37,734 bases of DNA, from NCBI GenBank assembly GCA_947627225.1, contig CANQVB010000006.1, forward strand, positions 1 to 37,734. Direction: 5' to 3'. The notes under the pieces were generated by a model. That model saw nothing but the letters and a program-made list of their open reading frames with translations. It was not told where the DNA came from and did no database searches. This DNA is from an uncultured Bacilli bacterium. Lineage in GTDB: Bacteria; Bacillota_I; Bacilli_A; RF39; UBA660. Positions 8,595 to 16,450 of this stretch are shown one piece after another. A program made the position numbers and the translations under genes. Within the stretch, counting starts at the first letter, position 1. Every line of letters starts with the position of its first letter.

Positions 8595-8948
8595 TCACCG
8601 AAAAAATTGCTTGAAGAAAGAGGTTCTTTCTTTTTGCTTCATTTTGTCATACTGCTTATAAAGGCTTTGTACGGTATTTTCTAAAAAGAAATAATGAACT
8701 ACATAGAAGATAAGAAAAATAAGAAGAAAAAGAGAAATGACAAAAAGAAGTGGATGCAAAAGCGCCAGGAAAAAAGAAAGAAATGTAAAGAGTCCATAGA
8801 AGAGTGTAACCAGAAGATGAATCATTCGCTCATGTTGGAAAAATTGAATCTTGATAAGATGTTCCTCAATTTCTTTGGCTGAAAAAGTAGTTTGTTTTTT
8901 GAGTTTTTCTTCGATTTCTTGGTAATAGTTCCACAAATATTTTCTCAT
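8595..8948 (-). CDS. small membrane protein of unknown function
   Basis: 117 aa, central hydrophobic helices, adjacent to the nagZ-like gene. Confidence 0.6.
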   Translation of the reverse strand: MRKYLWNYYQEIEEKLKKQTTFSAKEIEEHLIKIQFFQHERMIHLLVTLFYGLFTFLSFFLALLHPLLFVISLFLLIFLIFYVVHYFFLENTVQSLYKQYDKMKQKERTSFFKQFFR

Positions 8949-8956
8949 AAATCCTC

Positions 8957-10186
8957 CTACTCAAAGTGTTCTTTCATATAGTTTTCGTGCTGTTCTAATT
9001 CACTTTCTTCTAAATCTTTTTTTTGTTGATCATCATCAAATAGATGATACTTTTCTTTTAGCCTTAGAATGCGAAGCACAGACGTTTCAACTTGGGCTTG
9101 TTCTAATTCTCCCTTTTCAATGGCTTCTTTTACAGTTTTGACAGCCTTTTCAAAGTTTGTTGGCATTAATAGGATATCGACTCCTGCCTGTAAAGCTTTT
9201 ACGATAATTTCTTCTTCACGATAGTGTTTAGTCAGTGCGCCCATATCGAGTGCATCTGTAATAATAACACCTTGATATCCTAAATCCTCACGCAACAGTC
9301 TAATCATAGTAGGAGAAAGGGAAGCAGGTGTTTCATCTTCTAAAATATTCGGAAGAGATAAATGCCCAACCATCATCATGACATCTTCTTCTTTGGCTGC
9401 TTCTTGAAAAGGATAAAGTTCTGTTTCGAACAGTTCTTCTTTACTCTTGTAGATGTTTGCAAAATCTTGATGGGAATCTTCATAGGTATCTCCGTGTCCA
9501 GGAAAGTGCTTATAAACAGGAATCACGCCTGTACTTTTCAAACCTTTGGCAAGGGAAAGCGCCATGTTTGTAACTTGTTCTTTGTCCGTTCCAAAACTTC
9601 GATTTCCAATGACTGTATTTTCTGGATTACTGTTAATATCTAAGACGGGGGCAAAGTCCACATTGATTCCAAGCGGCGCCAGTTCACTTCCTAAAATGAC
9701 GCCGACTTCTTTTGCTACCTCTACATCATTTGTACTTCCAACCGTTTGCATAGGAGGAATGCTTGTAAATTTTTTATCTTCCAAAGTCTTAAAGCGTTGT
9801 ACGCGTCCACCTTCTTGGTCCGTTCCAATAAAAAGAGGTGTTTTGGAAAGCATTTTTAGTTTTTGATTGAGCTCTTTCACATCCTGATACGTTGTAATGT
9901 TTTCTTGAAAGAGAATGAATCCACCAGGTTGATACGTTTTAACAGTATCAAAAAAACCATCTTCATAATCAGTATTTCGGTGACTGATGAAAAACAACTG
10001 GCCAATTTTTTCTTCTAGGCTCATTTTTTCTAATCGTTGTTTTGCAAGGTCTATTTTTTCTTCTTCTTTTGCATCTTGATTTGTAGGTGCATTTTTTTGC
10101 TGTGTACGTTGGTACCAAAAGAAAGTAGCACCCAAAACCAAAACAAGCAAGCAAACAAGGGAAATTATTTTTTTCAAATTTATCAC
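8957..10186 (-). CDS. nagZ: glycoside hydrolase family 3 beta-N-acetylhexosaminidase, membrane anchored
   Basis: GTDQEGGRVQRF, KHFPGHGDTYEDSHQD, MVGHLSLPNI, ITDALDMGAL motifs; N-terminal TM. Confidence 0.88.
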   Translation of the reverse strand: MINLKKIISLVCLLVLVLGATFFWYQRTQQKNAPTNQDAKEEEKIDLAKQRLEKMSLEEKIGQLFFISHRNTDYEDGFFDTVKTYQPGGFILFQENITTYQDVKELNQKLKMLSKTPLFIGTDQEGGRVQRFKTLEDKKFTSIPPMQTVGSTNDVEVAKEVGVILGSELAPLGINVDFAPVLDINSNPENTVIGNRSFGTDKEQVTNMALSLAKGLKSTGVIPVYKHFPGHGDTYEDSHQDFANIYKSKEELFETELYPFQEAAKEEDVMMMVGHLSLPNILEDETPASLSPTMIRLLREDLGYQGVIITDALDMGALTKHYREEEIIVKALQAGVDILLMPTNFEKAVKTVKEAIEKGELEQAQVETSVLRILRLKEKYHLFDDDQQKKDLEESELEQHENYMKEHFE

Positions 10187-10236
10187 ATCCTATCTATATT
10201 ATAAGTGAAAAACTATATTTCTAAAAGAAAAAAATA

Positions 10237-10257
10237 AATTGGTAAAAATTACCAATT
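10237..10257. terminator. hairpin, possible terminator
   Basis: AATTGGTAA-aaa-TTACCAATT, 9-bp perfect stem. Confidence 0.4.
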
Positions 10258-10306
10258 AGAAAAAAGGCCAAATCTATTTACGAAATACCCTTTCACTTTT
10301 ATAATA

Positions 10307-10437
10307 ATTATATTGCAAAGATGTCTTCTTTGATTTCACCGCACACTTGATTCAAAGATATATGATATTCTTTTGCAAGAAATACCAGCTTTTCAGTTGG
10401 TATTTTTGTTTTACTATCTTCATAATAGGAGTAGCTC
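10307..10437. repeat. left copy of 131-bp direct repeat flanking IS element (long target duplication)
   Basis: Identical to 12464-12594 except T/C at 10415/12572. Confidence 0.95.
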
Positions 10438-12463
10438 CCAAGTTTGACAGTTGAAGTTCAAAAATAGTCATGTAAGCATTGAAAATGCTTGTTTTTTTAT
10501 GAAATTGTATATTGCGTAGTTTCTCGTAGTGTGTTATAATACTTGTAGGATGTGATTATATGGCAAGGTTATCTTATTCCAAAACTAAAAACAGTTTAAA
10601 TTATTACATTATTGAAGACTACCAAAAAAATGGAAAAAGAACTACACGGAAACTGGAAAAAATAGGCAATTTAGATCAAGTTTCAAAATTAGCTCAAAAA
10701 GAAAATATTGATCCTGATACTTGGCTGAATAATTATTTAAATAAATATAAAGAAGAGCACTATTCTCAGGTTGAACCTGAAAAAGTTATTATTGAGAAAT
10801 ATGCAAATAAACTTATATCTAAATACGTTACTAATAGATTTAATGTTGGTTATCTATTTTTAAAAGATATTTATTATTCCTTAAAATTAGATAAAATAGC
10901 TAAGAACATTAGTAGAAAATATAAATTTGAATTTGATTTAAACGACGTCTTGTCTAATTTAGTGTTCTCAAGAATTATTTACCCTTCTAGCAAATTAAAA
11001 ACTTATGAATTAAGTCAAAAATTTATTGAAACGCCTAAATATAATTTAGAAAACTTATATCGTGGTTTAACTTATCTAAATAACGATTTAGATTATATTC
11101 AGAAAGAATTATATAATACGAGTAAATCTGTCATTGATAGAAATACCAAAATCATATATTTCGATTGTACAAATTATTATTTTGATATTGACGAAGAAGA
11201 CGATTTAAGAAAATATGGTAAAGGTAAAGACCATAAACCCAATCCTTTAGTTGGTATGGGATTATTTATGGATGGGAACGGTTTACCTATTGCCATGAAT
11301 ATATTTCCGGGTAATGAAAATGAAACGAAACACTTAATTCCTCTTCAAAAACAAATAGTAAAAGATTTTAATTTAGAAAATGATAAAACAATCATCTGTA
11401 CAGATGCAGCCATGTGTACGGACGAAATAAAACAATTTAATATCAAAAATGGTCGAGCTTTTGTGATAACACAATCCATCAAAAAATTAAAAGAAGAATA
11501 CAAACAAAAGGTATTTTCAGATGATGATTGGAGGATTATCGGAGATTTAAAAAATACATACAAGTTAAGTGAAATATTAAATGATGAAGAAAAAAGTATA
11601 AACAATTATGAAACGATATTTTATAAAATAGTTCCTACCGAAACTGCTCATGTGAAGCAAGATTTAATTGTTACATTTCAAATAAAATATCGAGATTATT
11701 TAAGAAAAGTTAGAAATGGACAAATTGAAAGAGCTAAGAAAAAAATAAGTTCAACAAATACAGGAGATAAAATTAAGTTAAGCGTTAATCCTAATGATTA
11801 TAGAAGACTTATTAAAGAAGAAGTAACTCTAACTCCAAAAGGAACCAAGAGTAAGCAGGCAGACAACTCTTTAAATGAAACTAAAAAAGAAAAGTATAAT
11901 TATTCCTATTCCATAGATGAAGATATTATAAAAGAAGAAGAAAAATTTGATGGATATTATGGAATTACTACTAATTTAGTTGGAGATATACAGGAAATAT
12001 TAAATATATCTAAAAACAGATGGGAAATTGAAGAGTCATTTAGATTATTGAAAACAGACTTTGATTCAGGAACAATACATCTATCAAGAGAAGATAGAAT
12101 CAAGGCACACTTTCTTACATGCTTTATTTCTTTGTTAATTTATAGAATACTGGAAAACAAACTAAATTACAAATATACAAACACTAAAATAATAGAAAAA
12201 TTAAGAGAAATGGAAGTATATGAAGAAAAAGGTGCAGGATATTCTCCATCTTATGTAAGAGATGATTTAACAGATGATTTACATGAAATTTTTGGTTTTA
12301 GGACTGACTATGAAATAATTTCCTATGAAACTTTCAAAAAAATTTTTAAGCAGGTTAAAAACTAGAAACTACGCAACTTTTTTTAAAGACAAAAAATCCC
12401 ACTTTTCCTTTTGTTTATAAGGGCTTGTGAGATTTTTTATATTCAACAACTGTCAAATTCAAG
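10438..12463 (+). mobile_element. IS1634-family insertion sequence (about 2.03 kb)
   Basis: Contains 601-aa transposase; inverted ends share TTTGACAGTTG (10443-10453 versus reverse complement of 12447-12457); flanked by 131-bp direct repeats. Confidence 0.88.
10560..12365 (+). CDS. IS1634-family (DDE) transposase
   Basis: MARLSYSKTKNSLNYYIIEDYQKNGKRTTRKLEKIG; KIIYFDCTNYYF, TIICTDAAM, FDGYYGITTNL..I..ISKNRWEIEESFRLLKTDF. Confidence 0.88.
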   Translation: MARLSYSKTKNSLNYYIIEDYQKNGKRTTRKLEKIGNLDQVSKLAQKENIDPDTWLNNYLNKYKEEHYSQVEPEKVIIEKYANKLISKYVTNRFNVGYLFLKDIYYSLKLDKIAKNISRKYKFEFDLNDVLSNLVFSRIIYPSSKLKTYELSQKFIETPKYNLENLYRGLTYLNNDLDYIQKELYNTSKSVIDRNTKIIYFDCTNYYFDIDEEDDLRKYGKGKDHKPNPLVGMGLFMDGNGLPIAMNIFPGNENETKHLIPLQKQIVKDFNLENDKTIICTDAAMCTDEIKQFNIKNGRAFVITQSIKKLKEEYKQKVFSDDDWRIIGDLKNTYKLSEILNDEEKSINNYETIFYKIVPTETAHVKQDLIVTFQIKYRDYLRKVRNGQIERAKKKISSTNTGDKIKLSVNPNDYRRLIKEEVTLTPKGTKSKQADNSLNETKKEKYNYSYSIDEDIIKEEEKFDGYYGITTNLVGDIQEILNISKNRWEIEESFRLLKTDFDSGTIHLSREDRIKAHFLTCFISLLIYRILENKLNYKYTNTKIIEKLREMEVYEEKGAGYSPSYVRDDLTDDLHEIFGFRTDYEIISYETFKKIFKQVKN

Positions 12464-12594
12464 ATTATATTGCAAAGATGTCTTCTTTGATTTCACCGCA
12501 CACTTGATTCAAAGATATATGATATTCTTTTGCAAGAAATACCAGCTTTTCAGTTGGTATTTTTGTTTTACCATCTTCATAATAGGAGTAGCTC
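12464..12594. repeat. right copy of 131-bp direct repeat, overlapping the 3' end of the HTH gene
   Basis: See 10307-10437. Confidence 0.95.
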
Positions 12595-12917
12595 GATTGT
12601 CGAATTTTTAGAATCGCTGCAAATTCTTCTTGTGTTTTTTCTCTTTTGTTGCGCTCTTCTTTCAGTAAATTGCCAATCGTTTGATAGGTAATATTTTGTT
12701 GGTACTTGCAGTATTTTCTGCTGTTCGATAATCCTAGTAAATATTCTACATTGGTGTGAAAGAGTTCCGCCAATTGAATCAGTTTTAAAATCGGAAAATT
12801 AACATCTCCTAATTCCCACATTGTATAAGTAGAACGTCGGATATGTAAGAATTCGGCAACATCCTCTTGAGTCATATCATTGTCTTCTCGTAAATTTCTA
12901 ATTCTTACGTACTGCAT
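12465..12917 (-). CDS. tandem XRE/Cro-type HTH regulator (two HTH domains)
   Basis: IRNLREDNDMTQEDVAEFLHIRRSTYTMWELGD and LLKEERNKREKTQEEFAAILKIRQSSYSYYEDGK. Confidence 0.85.
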   Translation of the reverse strand: MQYVRIRNLREDNDMTQEDVAEFLHIRRSTYTMWELGDVNFPILKLIQLAELFHTNVEYLLGLSNSRKYCKYQQNITYQTIGNLLKEERNKREKTQEEFAAILKIRQSSYSYYEDGKTKIPTEKLVFLAKEYHISLNQVCGEIKEDIFAI

Positions 12918-13043
12918 ATAACCACCTATATTTATTCTATTACAGCTATACTTTTTCTCATGGATTTGTCAAAATAATTGATAAAGTTTAAAAAAAGAGT
13001 GAAAAATCGTTCAAAAAGACAATGATATAGTAGGGGGATATCA

Positions 13044-15104
13044 ATGCGGAAAGTTCCAAAAGTACTCCAAGAGGATATGTTGGATTGTGGCCCTGCTTGT
13101 CTGTATGCCATTTTTAAGTATTATCATGGAAAAATGCCTTACGCAAAAATTAAAAAAATGGTCCAATTAACAGGAAAAGGTTGTGATGCGTATTCTCTAT
13201 TACAAGCAGGAGAAAAACTAGGATTTATGATGGAAGGAAAGAAAGGAGTGATTACACAGATTCCTTCTTCAAGCTATCCTGTTATAGCGCATATTAAAAA
13301 AGAGAACTATTATCACTTTGTTGTAGTGATGGGAATAGACACTTTTCAAAAAGCGGTTTTCATTATGGATCCTGCCAAAGGTTATGAGAAAATACCTCTT
13401 TCAAATTGGGAAGAAATTTGTACTGGGAATTACTTGTTTTTTCGTGTTAAACGTTTCTTAGCACGCGAAAAAAGTCGTTCTATTTGGAAAGAGATATTTC
13501 CTAAAACTTATTTGAAAAAAAGTATTTTACTGGCCCTTTTTGGAAATAGTATTCTAACTCTTTTTGAACTTTATACCTGGTTAGAAGTAAAATTGTTTTT
13601 TACTTATTTATGGGTGCAAAAAGATGTTTATAATTTATTACAGTACTTTTGTTTTTTTCTCAGTTTTCATCTCATTTTAGAAGGTGGATTTTACCTGCTC
13701 CGTTGGTTCTTTTTAAAACTTCAAAATACACTTTTAGCTTCTTACCTACAAACTTGGATGAAAAAATTGTTGTATCTCCCTTATTATTTTTATGAAAATT
13801 ATCGTGTGAGTGCATTGTTGGAGCGAACACAATCTTTTGAAGAAATTTATGCGTTTTGGTTTCAGTTGTTGGAAACGCTTTTCTTTTCATTCCCTCTTTT
13901 TATAATTGCTGCGTGGTTTCTTTCAAAAAAAAGCTTCCTTTTTCTAATTGGAGTTACGCCTTGTTGTTTGACTCTTTTGGGAAGTTCTTGCTTTTTCTTT
14001 CGTAAGTTTGAGAAAAAAGTAGAAAATTATCTTCAGAAAAGAGAAAGGAAAAACGAACTTTTTCTAGAAACATTTGGAAAGATGGACTTATTAAAAGGAC
14101 TTCATCAAGAACATTTTTTCTTTGCTAAGTGGCGCAAAATCTCGTTTCAATGTCAAAAAGCTACCTATCAATTTCAACTTTTTTTAAGACAGAAAGAAAG
14201 TATTCAGAAACTAGAGAGAAAGGTGAGTAAATTTTTGTTTTTATTTCTGTTTCTTTTTGCTTCTTATCGAAATGAGGTTGTTTTTTCTGACTTTTTCGTA
14301 TTAGAAATTCTTTTTGAATTGTTGTTAGAAAACTATACAAAAATATTAGAGCTCTTTCTGCTTTTTCCCAAAATAAAAGTAGAAGCTTCTAAATTAGAAC
14401 CTTTTCTCATGACCTCTTTTCAAGAAATTTTTCCTAAGAAAAGCCTTTTACCATATCCACATTTCACATCCCTTGCCATTCAAAATTTTACGTATCAGGT
14501 ACAAGGAAATGTCAAAAAAAGTACGTTTTCTATGTGTGTTCGTCCAAAGCAGAAAGTCATTTTACATGGCCCTTCAGGATGTGGAAAGAGTACGCTTTGT
14601 AAAAGTATCCTTCGCTATTATCCCATTGCAAAAGGAGAAATTTTTCTCAATCAAATGGATATTTTATATTTGAATTTAGAAGATTTAAGAAGTAGAATTT
14701 GTTATTTATCACAAGAAGAAGGCCTTTTTTCAGGGACATTACTTGAAAATATTACATTAGGAAAGAAAATCTCTCCAACACATCTTCAAAAAGTTTTAGA
14801 AATTACACATGTAGCCAAATTATTAAAGGAGAAGAAGATAGATCTTCATTTTCCAATTTCTATTTTAAATCTTTCGTTGAGTGGCGGGGAACGCAAAAAA
14901 ATTTTATTAGCAAGAACACTTCTTTTAAAACGAGATATTTATTTATTAGATGAAGTGTTCGAAAGTATAGAAGAGGAGGAAGCCTGCGAATTGATTCAAA
15001 ATACGCTAACCTATTTAAAAGATAAAATGGTCATTGTTATTTCTCATAGAAAAAATATTGATTTTCTCTTCGAAAAAGTATCTTATTTTGAGGAAACCGT
15101 ATGA
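13044..15104 (+). CDS. peptidase C39-containing ABC transporter (bacteriocin processing/export)
   Basis: N-terminal LQEDMLDCGPACLYAIFKYY (Cys), YYHFVVVMG (His), MDPAKGYEKI (Asp); Walker A GPSGCGKST, LSLSGGERKKILLAR signature, YLLDEVFES. Confidence 0.9.
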   Translation: MRKVPKVLQEDMLDCGPACLYAIFKYYHGKMPYAKIKKMVQLTGKGCDAYSLLQAGEKLGFMMEGKKGVITQIPSSSYPVIAHIKKENYYHFVVVMGIDTFQKAVFIMDPAKGYEKIPLSNWEEICTGNYLFFRVKRFLAREKSRSIWKEIFPKTYLKKSILLALFGNSILTLFELYTWLEVKLFFTYLWVQKDVYNLLQYFCFFLSFHLILEGGFYLLRWFFLKLQNTLLASYLQTWMKKLLYLPYYFYENYRVSALLERTQSFEEIYAFWFQLLETLFFSFPLFIIAAWFLSKKSFLFLIGVTPCCLTLLGSSCFFFRKFEKKVENYLQKRERKNELFLETFGKMDLLKGLHQEHFFFAKWRKISFQCQKATYQFQLFLRQKESIQKLERKVSKFLFLFLFLFASYRNEVVFSDFFVLEILFELLLENYTKILELFLLFPKIKVEASKLEPFLMTSFQEIFPKKSLLPYPHFTSLAIQNFTYQVQGNVKKSTFSMCVRPKQKVILHGPSGCGKSTLCKSILRYYPIAKGEIFLNQMDILYLNLEDLRSRICYLSQEEGLFSGTLLENITLGKKISPTHLQKVLEITHVAKLLKEKKIDLHFPISILNLSLSGGERKKILLARTLLLKRDIYLLDEVFESIEEEEACELIQNTLTYLKDKMVIVISHRKNIDFLFEKVSYFEETV

Positions 15105-15448
15105 ATAAATGGACGTTGTTTAAAGTGCTTTTATTTCTTTATAGTATCGTTTTGCTTGTCTTTTTGAATATGCCTTTTGAACTGTTAACTTATGTGGCAT
15201 ATCAAGGCAGTATGAAAAATAGGAAAGATGCGATTGTTTATTCTAAAGAACCATTGCATCAAAAACAAGGCTATATTAAAAATCAAAAATACGCTTTTCG
15301 AATTTTGTCAAAACAAAAAATCAAGACGAAATACTTTTATGAAATTTCTTTTAAAAAAGATGTACCACAAGATGATTTTACACTTTATTGTAGGGGTGAG
15401 CGCGTATCACTCTGGGAATTGATGCAGAAAGAATGGAGGTTATCATGA
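15101..15448 (+). CDS. single-pass membrane protein, putative accessory to the bacteriocin exporter
   Basis: 115 aa, N-terminal TM, ATGA overlap with the ABC transporter and with the first leader peptide. Confidence 0.6.
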   Translation: MNKWTLFKVLLFLYSIVLLVFLNMPFELLTYVAYQGSMKNRKDAIVYSKEPLHQKQGYIKNQKYAFRILSKQKIKTKYFYEISFKKDVPQDDFTLYCRGERVSLWELMQKEWRLS

Positions 15449-15594
15449 AAACATTAACAAAAGAAGAAATGATGCAAGTAAAAGGAGGCATTTCTGTCTG
15501 GGTAGGTGTCGGTATAGCAGCCCTTGCTGTTTTTTTAGCGGGACTCGTTGATGGAATTGTGCATCCAAATCCGTGTGAAGGAGGTGAAATATGA
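15445..15594 (+). CDS. double-glycine leader peptide, putative class IIb bacteriocin subunit 1
   Basis: MKTLTKEEMMQVKGG|ISVWVGVGIAALAVFLAGLVDGIVHPNPCEGGEI; GG leader, GLVDG (GxxxG), single Cys; ATGA overlaps on both sides. Confidence 0.82.
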   Translation: MKTLTKEEMMQVKGGISVWVGVGIAALAVFLAGLVDGIVHPNPCEGGEI

Positions 15595-15761
15595 CAAAGC
15601 TTTCCAAAGAAGAATTACAAAAAGTAAATGGTGGAATTGATTTAACGGGAACGCTTCTCAATTCATTTACTTCGTTGATCAAAATCCTTTTAGAAACAGG
15701 ACGAGCAGTAGGTTCTTCACTAAGAAGAATTGAAGAAAATCAAATTTGCCCTTTAAAATAG
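15591..15761 (+). CDS. double-glycine leader peptide, putative class IIb bacteriocin subunit 2
   Basis: MTKLSKEELQKVNGG|IDLTGTLLNSFTSLIKILLETGRAVGSSLRRIEENQICPLK; GG leader, GRAVG (GxxxG), single Cys. Confidence 0.82.
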   Translation: MTKLSKEELQKVNGGIDLTGTLLNSFTSLIKILLETGRAVGSSLRRIEENQICPLK

Positions 15762-15820
15762 GTTTTATTCCCTAAAAGCTGTTTTTTTCTAAGAAAAATA
15801 CGAAAAATTGTAAAATTTTG

Positions 15821-15849
15821 TTGTAACTCCAAGAAACTTTTGCTATAAT
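15821..15849 (+). promoter_or_regulatory. sigmaA promoter for rpsU
   Basis: TTGTAA - 17 nt - TATAAT. Confidence 0.75.
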
Positions 15850-15884
15850 CAAACTTAGAAAAAGGCGAAGGGAGGGATAATGTT

Positions 15885-16112
15885 ATGACACAAGTCACTG
15901 TAAAAAATGGAAACTTAGATATGGCACTTAGAAAATTTAAACAGAAAGTGGCAAGAGATGGTGTCCCTTCTGAATGCAGAAAACGGGAATGTTACGATAA
16001 ACCAGGGGTAAGAAGAAGAAATGCAAAAAAAGAAGCGATAAAAAATGCCAGAAAAACCGCAAGAAAGAATGCCAAAAAGAACGCAAGAGAAAATCATATT
16101 CACGAAAGCTAA
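15885..16112 (+). CDS. rpsU: 30S ribosomal protein bS21
   Basis: VTVKNGNLDMALRKFKQKVARDGVPSECRKRECYDKPGVRRRNAKKEA. Confidence 0.92.
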   Translation: MTQVTVKNGNLDMALRKFKQKVARDGVPSECRKRECYDKPGVRRRNAKKEAIKNARKTARKNAKKNARENHIHES

Positions 16113-16140
16113 ATGTAGAAAAGGAATTTTCTACATTTTC
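16111..16140 (+). terminator. terminator downstream of rpsU
   Basis: AAATGTAGAAAA-ggaa-TTTTCTACATTT perfect 12-bp stem. Confidence 0.8.
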
Positions 16141-16169
16141 TTTTTACTTCTAAACACATTACCTCTTTT

Positions 16170-16178
16170 CATAAACTA
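16170..16178 (+). promoter_or_regulatory. sigmaE-like -10 element (CATAAACTA) upstream of yqfC
   Basis: CATANNNTA match about 22 nt before the yqfC start. Confidence 0.4.
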
Positions 16179-16198
16179 AATACAAGAGGAGGTAAGTT

Positions 16199-16450
16199 AT
16201 GTATCATCCATTCGAAAACCTTAAAAATTATATTGAAGATAATGAATTTCGTGTCACACTCTTTGAAAATAAAGTTCATATTATGAATTATCAGGAACTC
16301 ATTTCTATTGGAAATGAAAAAATTATCCTGCAAGCGCCGCACTATCAAATGTCATTTTTTGGAAACAATTTGGCTTTATCCAAACTTCTAGATCAAGAAA
16401 TCTTAATTTCAGGACGCATTTACAAGGTGGAGATTTCTTATGCAGAGTAG
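16199..16450 (+). CDS. yqfC: sporulation protein YqfC-like
   Basis: YqfC-like small protein directly upstream of yqfD. Confidence 0.75.
   Translation: MYHPFENLKNYIEDNEFRVTLFENKVHIMNYQELISIGNEKIILQAPHYQMSFFGNNLALSKLLDQEILISGRIYKVEISYAE

Noticed and set aside
8436-8684. 82-aa plus-strand ORF
   Set aside because: Antisense to tRNA-Arg and the 117-aa membrane protein gene; VSPRRFERLTDRL is a known tRNA-antisense artefact pattern.
12411-12611. 66-aa plus-strand ORF across the right IS end
   Set aside because: Spans IS terminus and antisense of HTH gene; no RBS or domain.
15443-15682. 79-aa minus-strand ORF
   Set aside because: Antisense to the two double-glycine peptide genes, which have RBS/overlap context and leader motifs.
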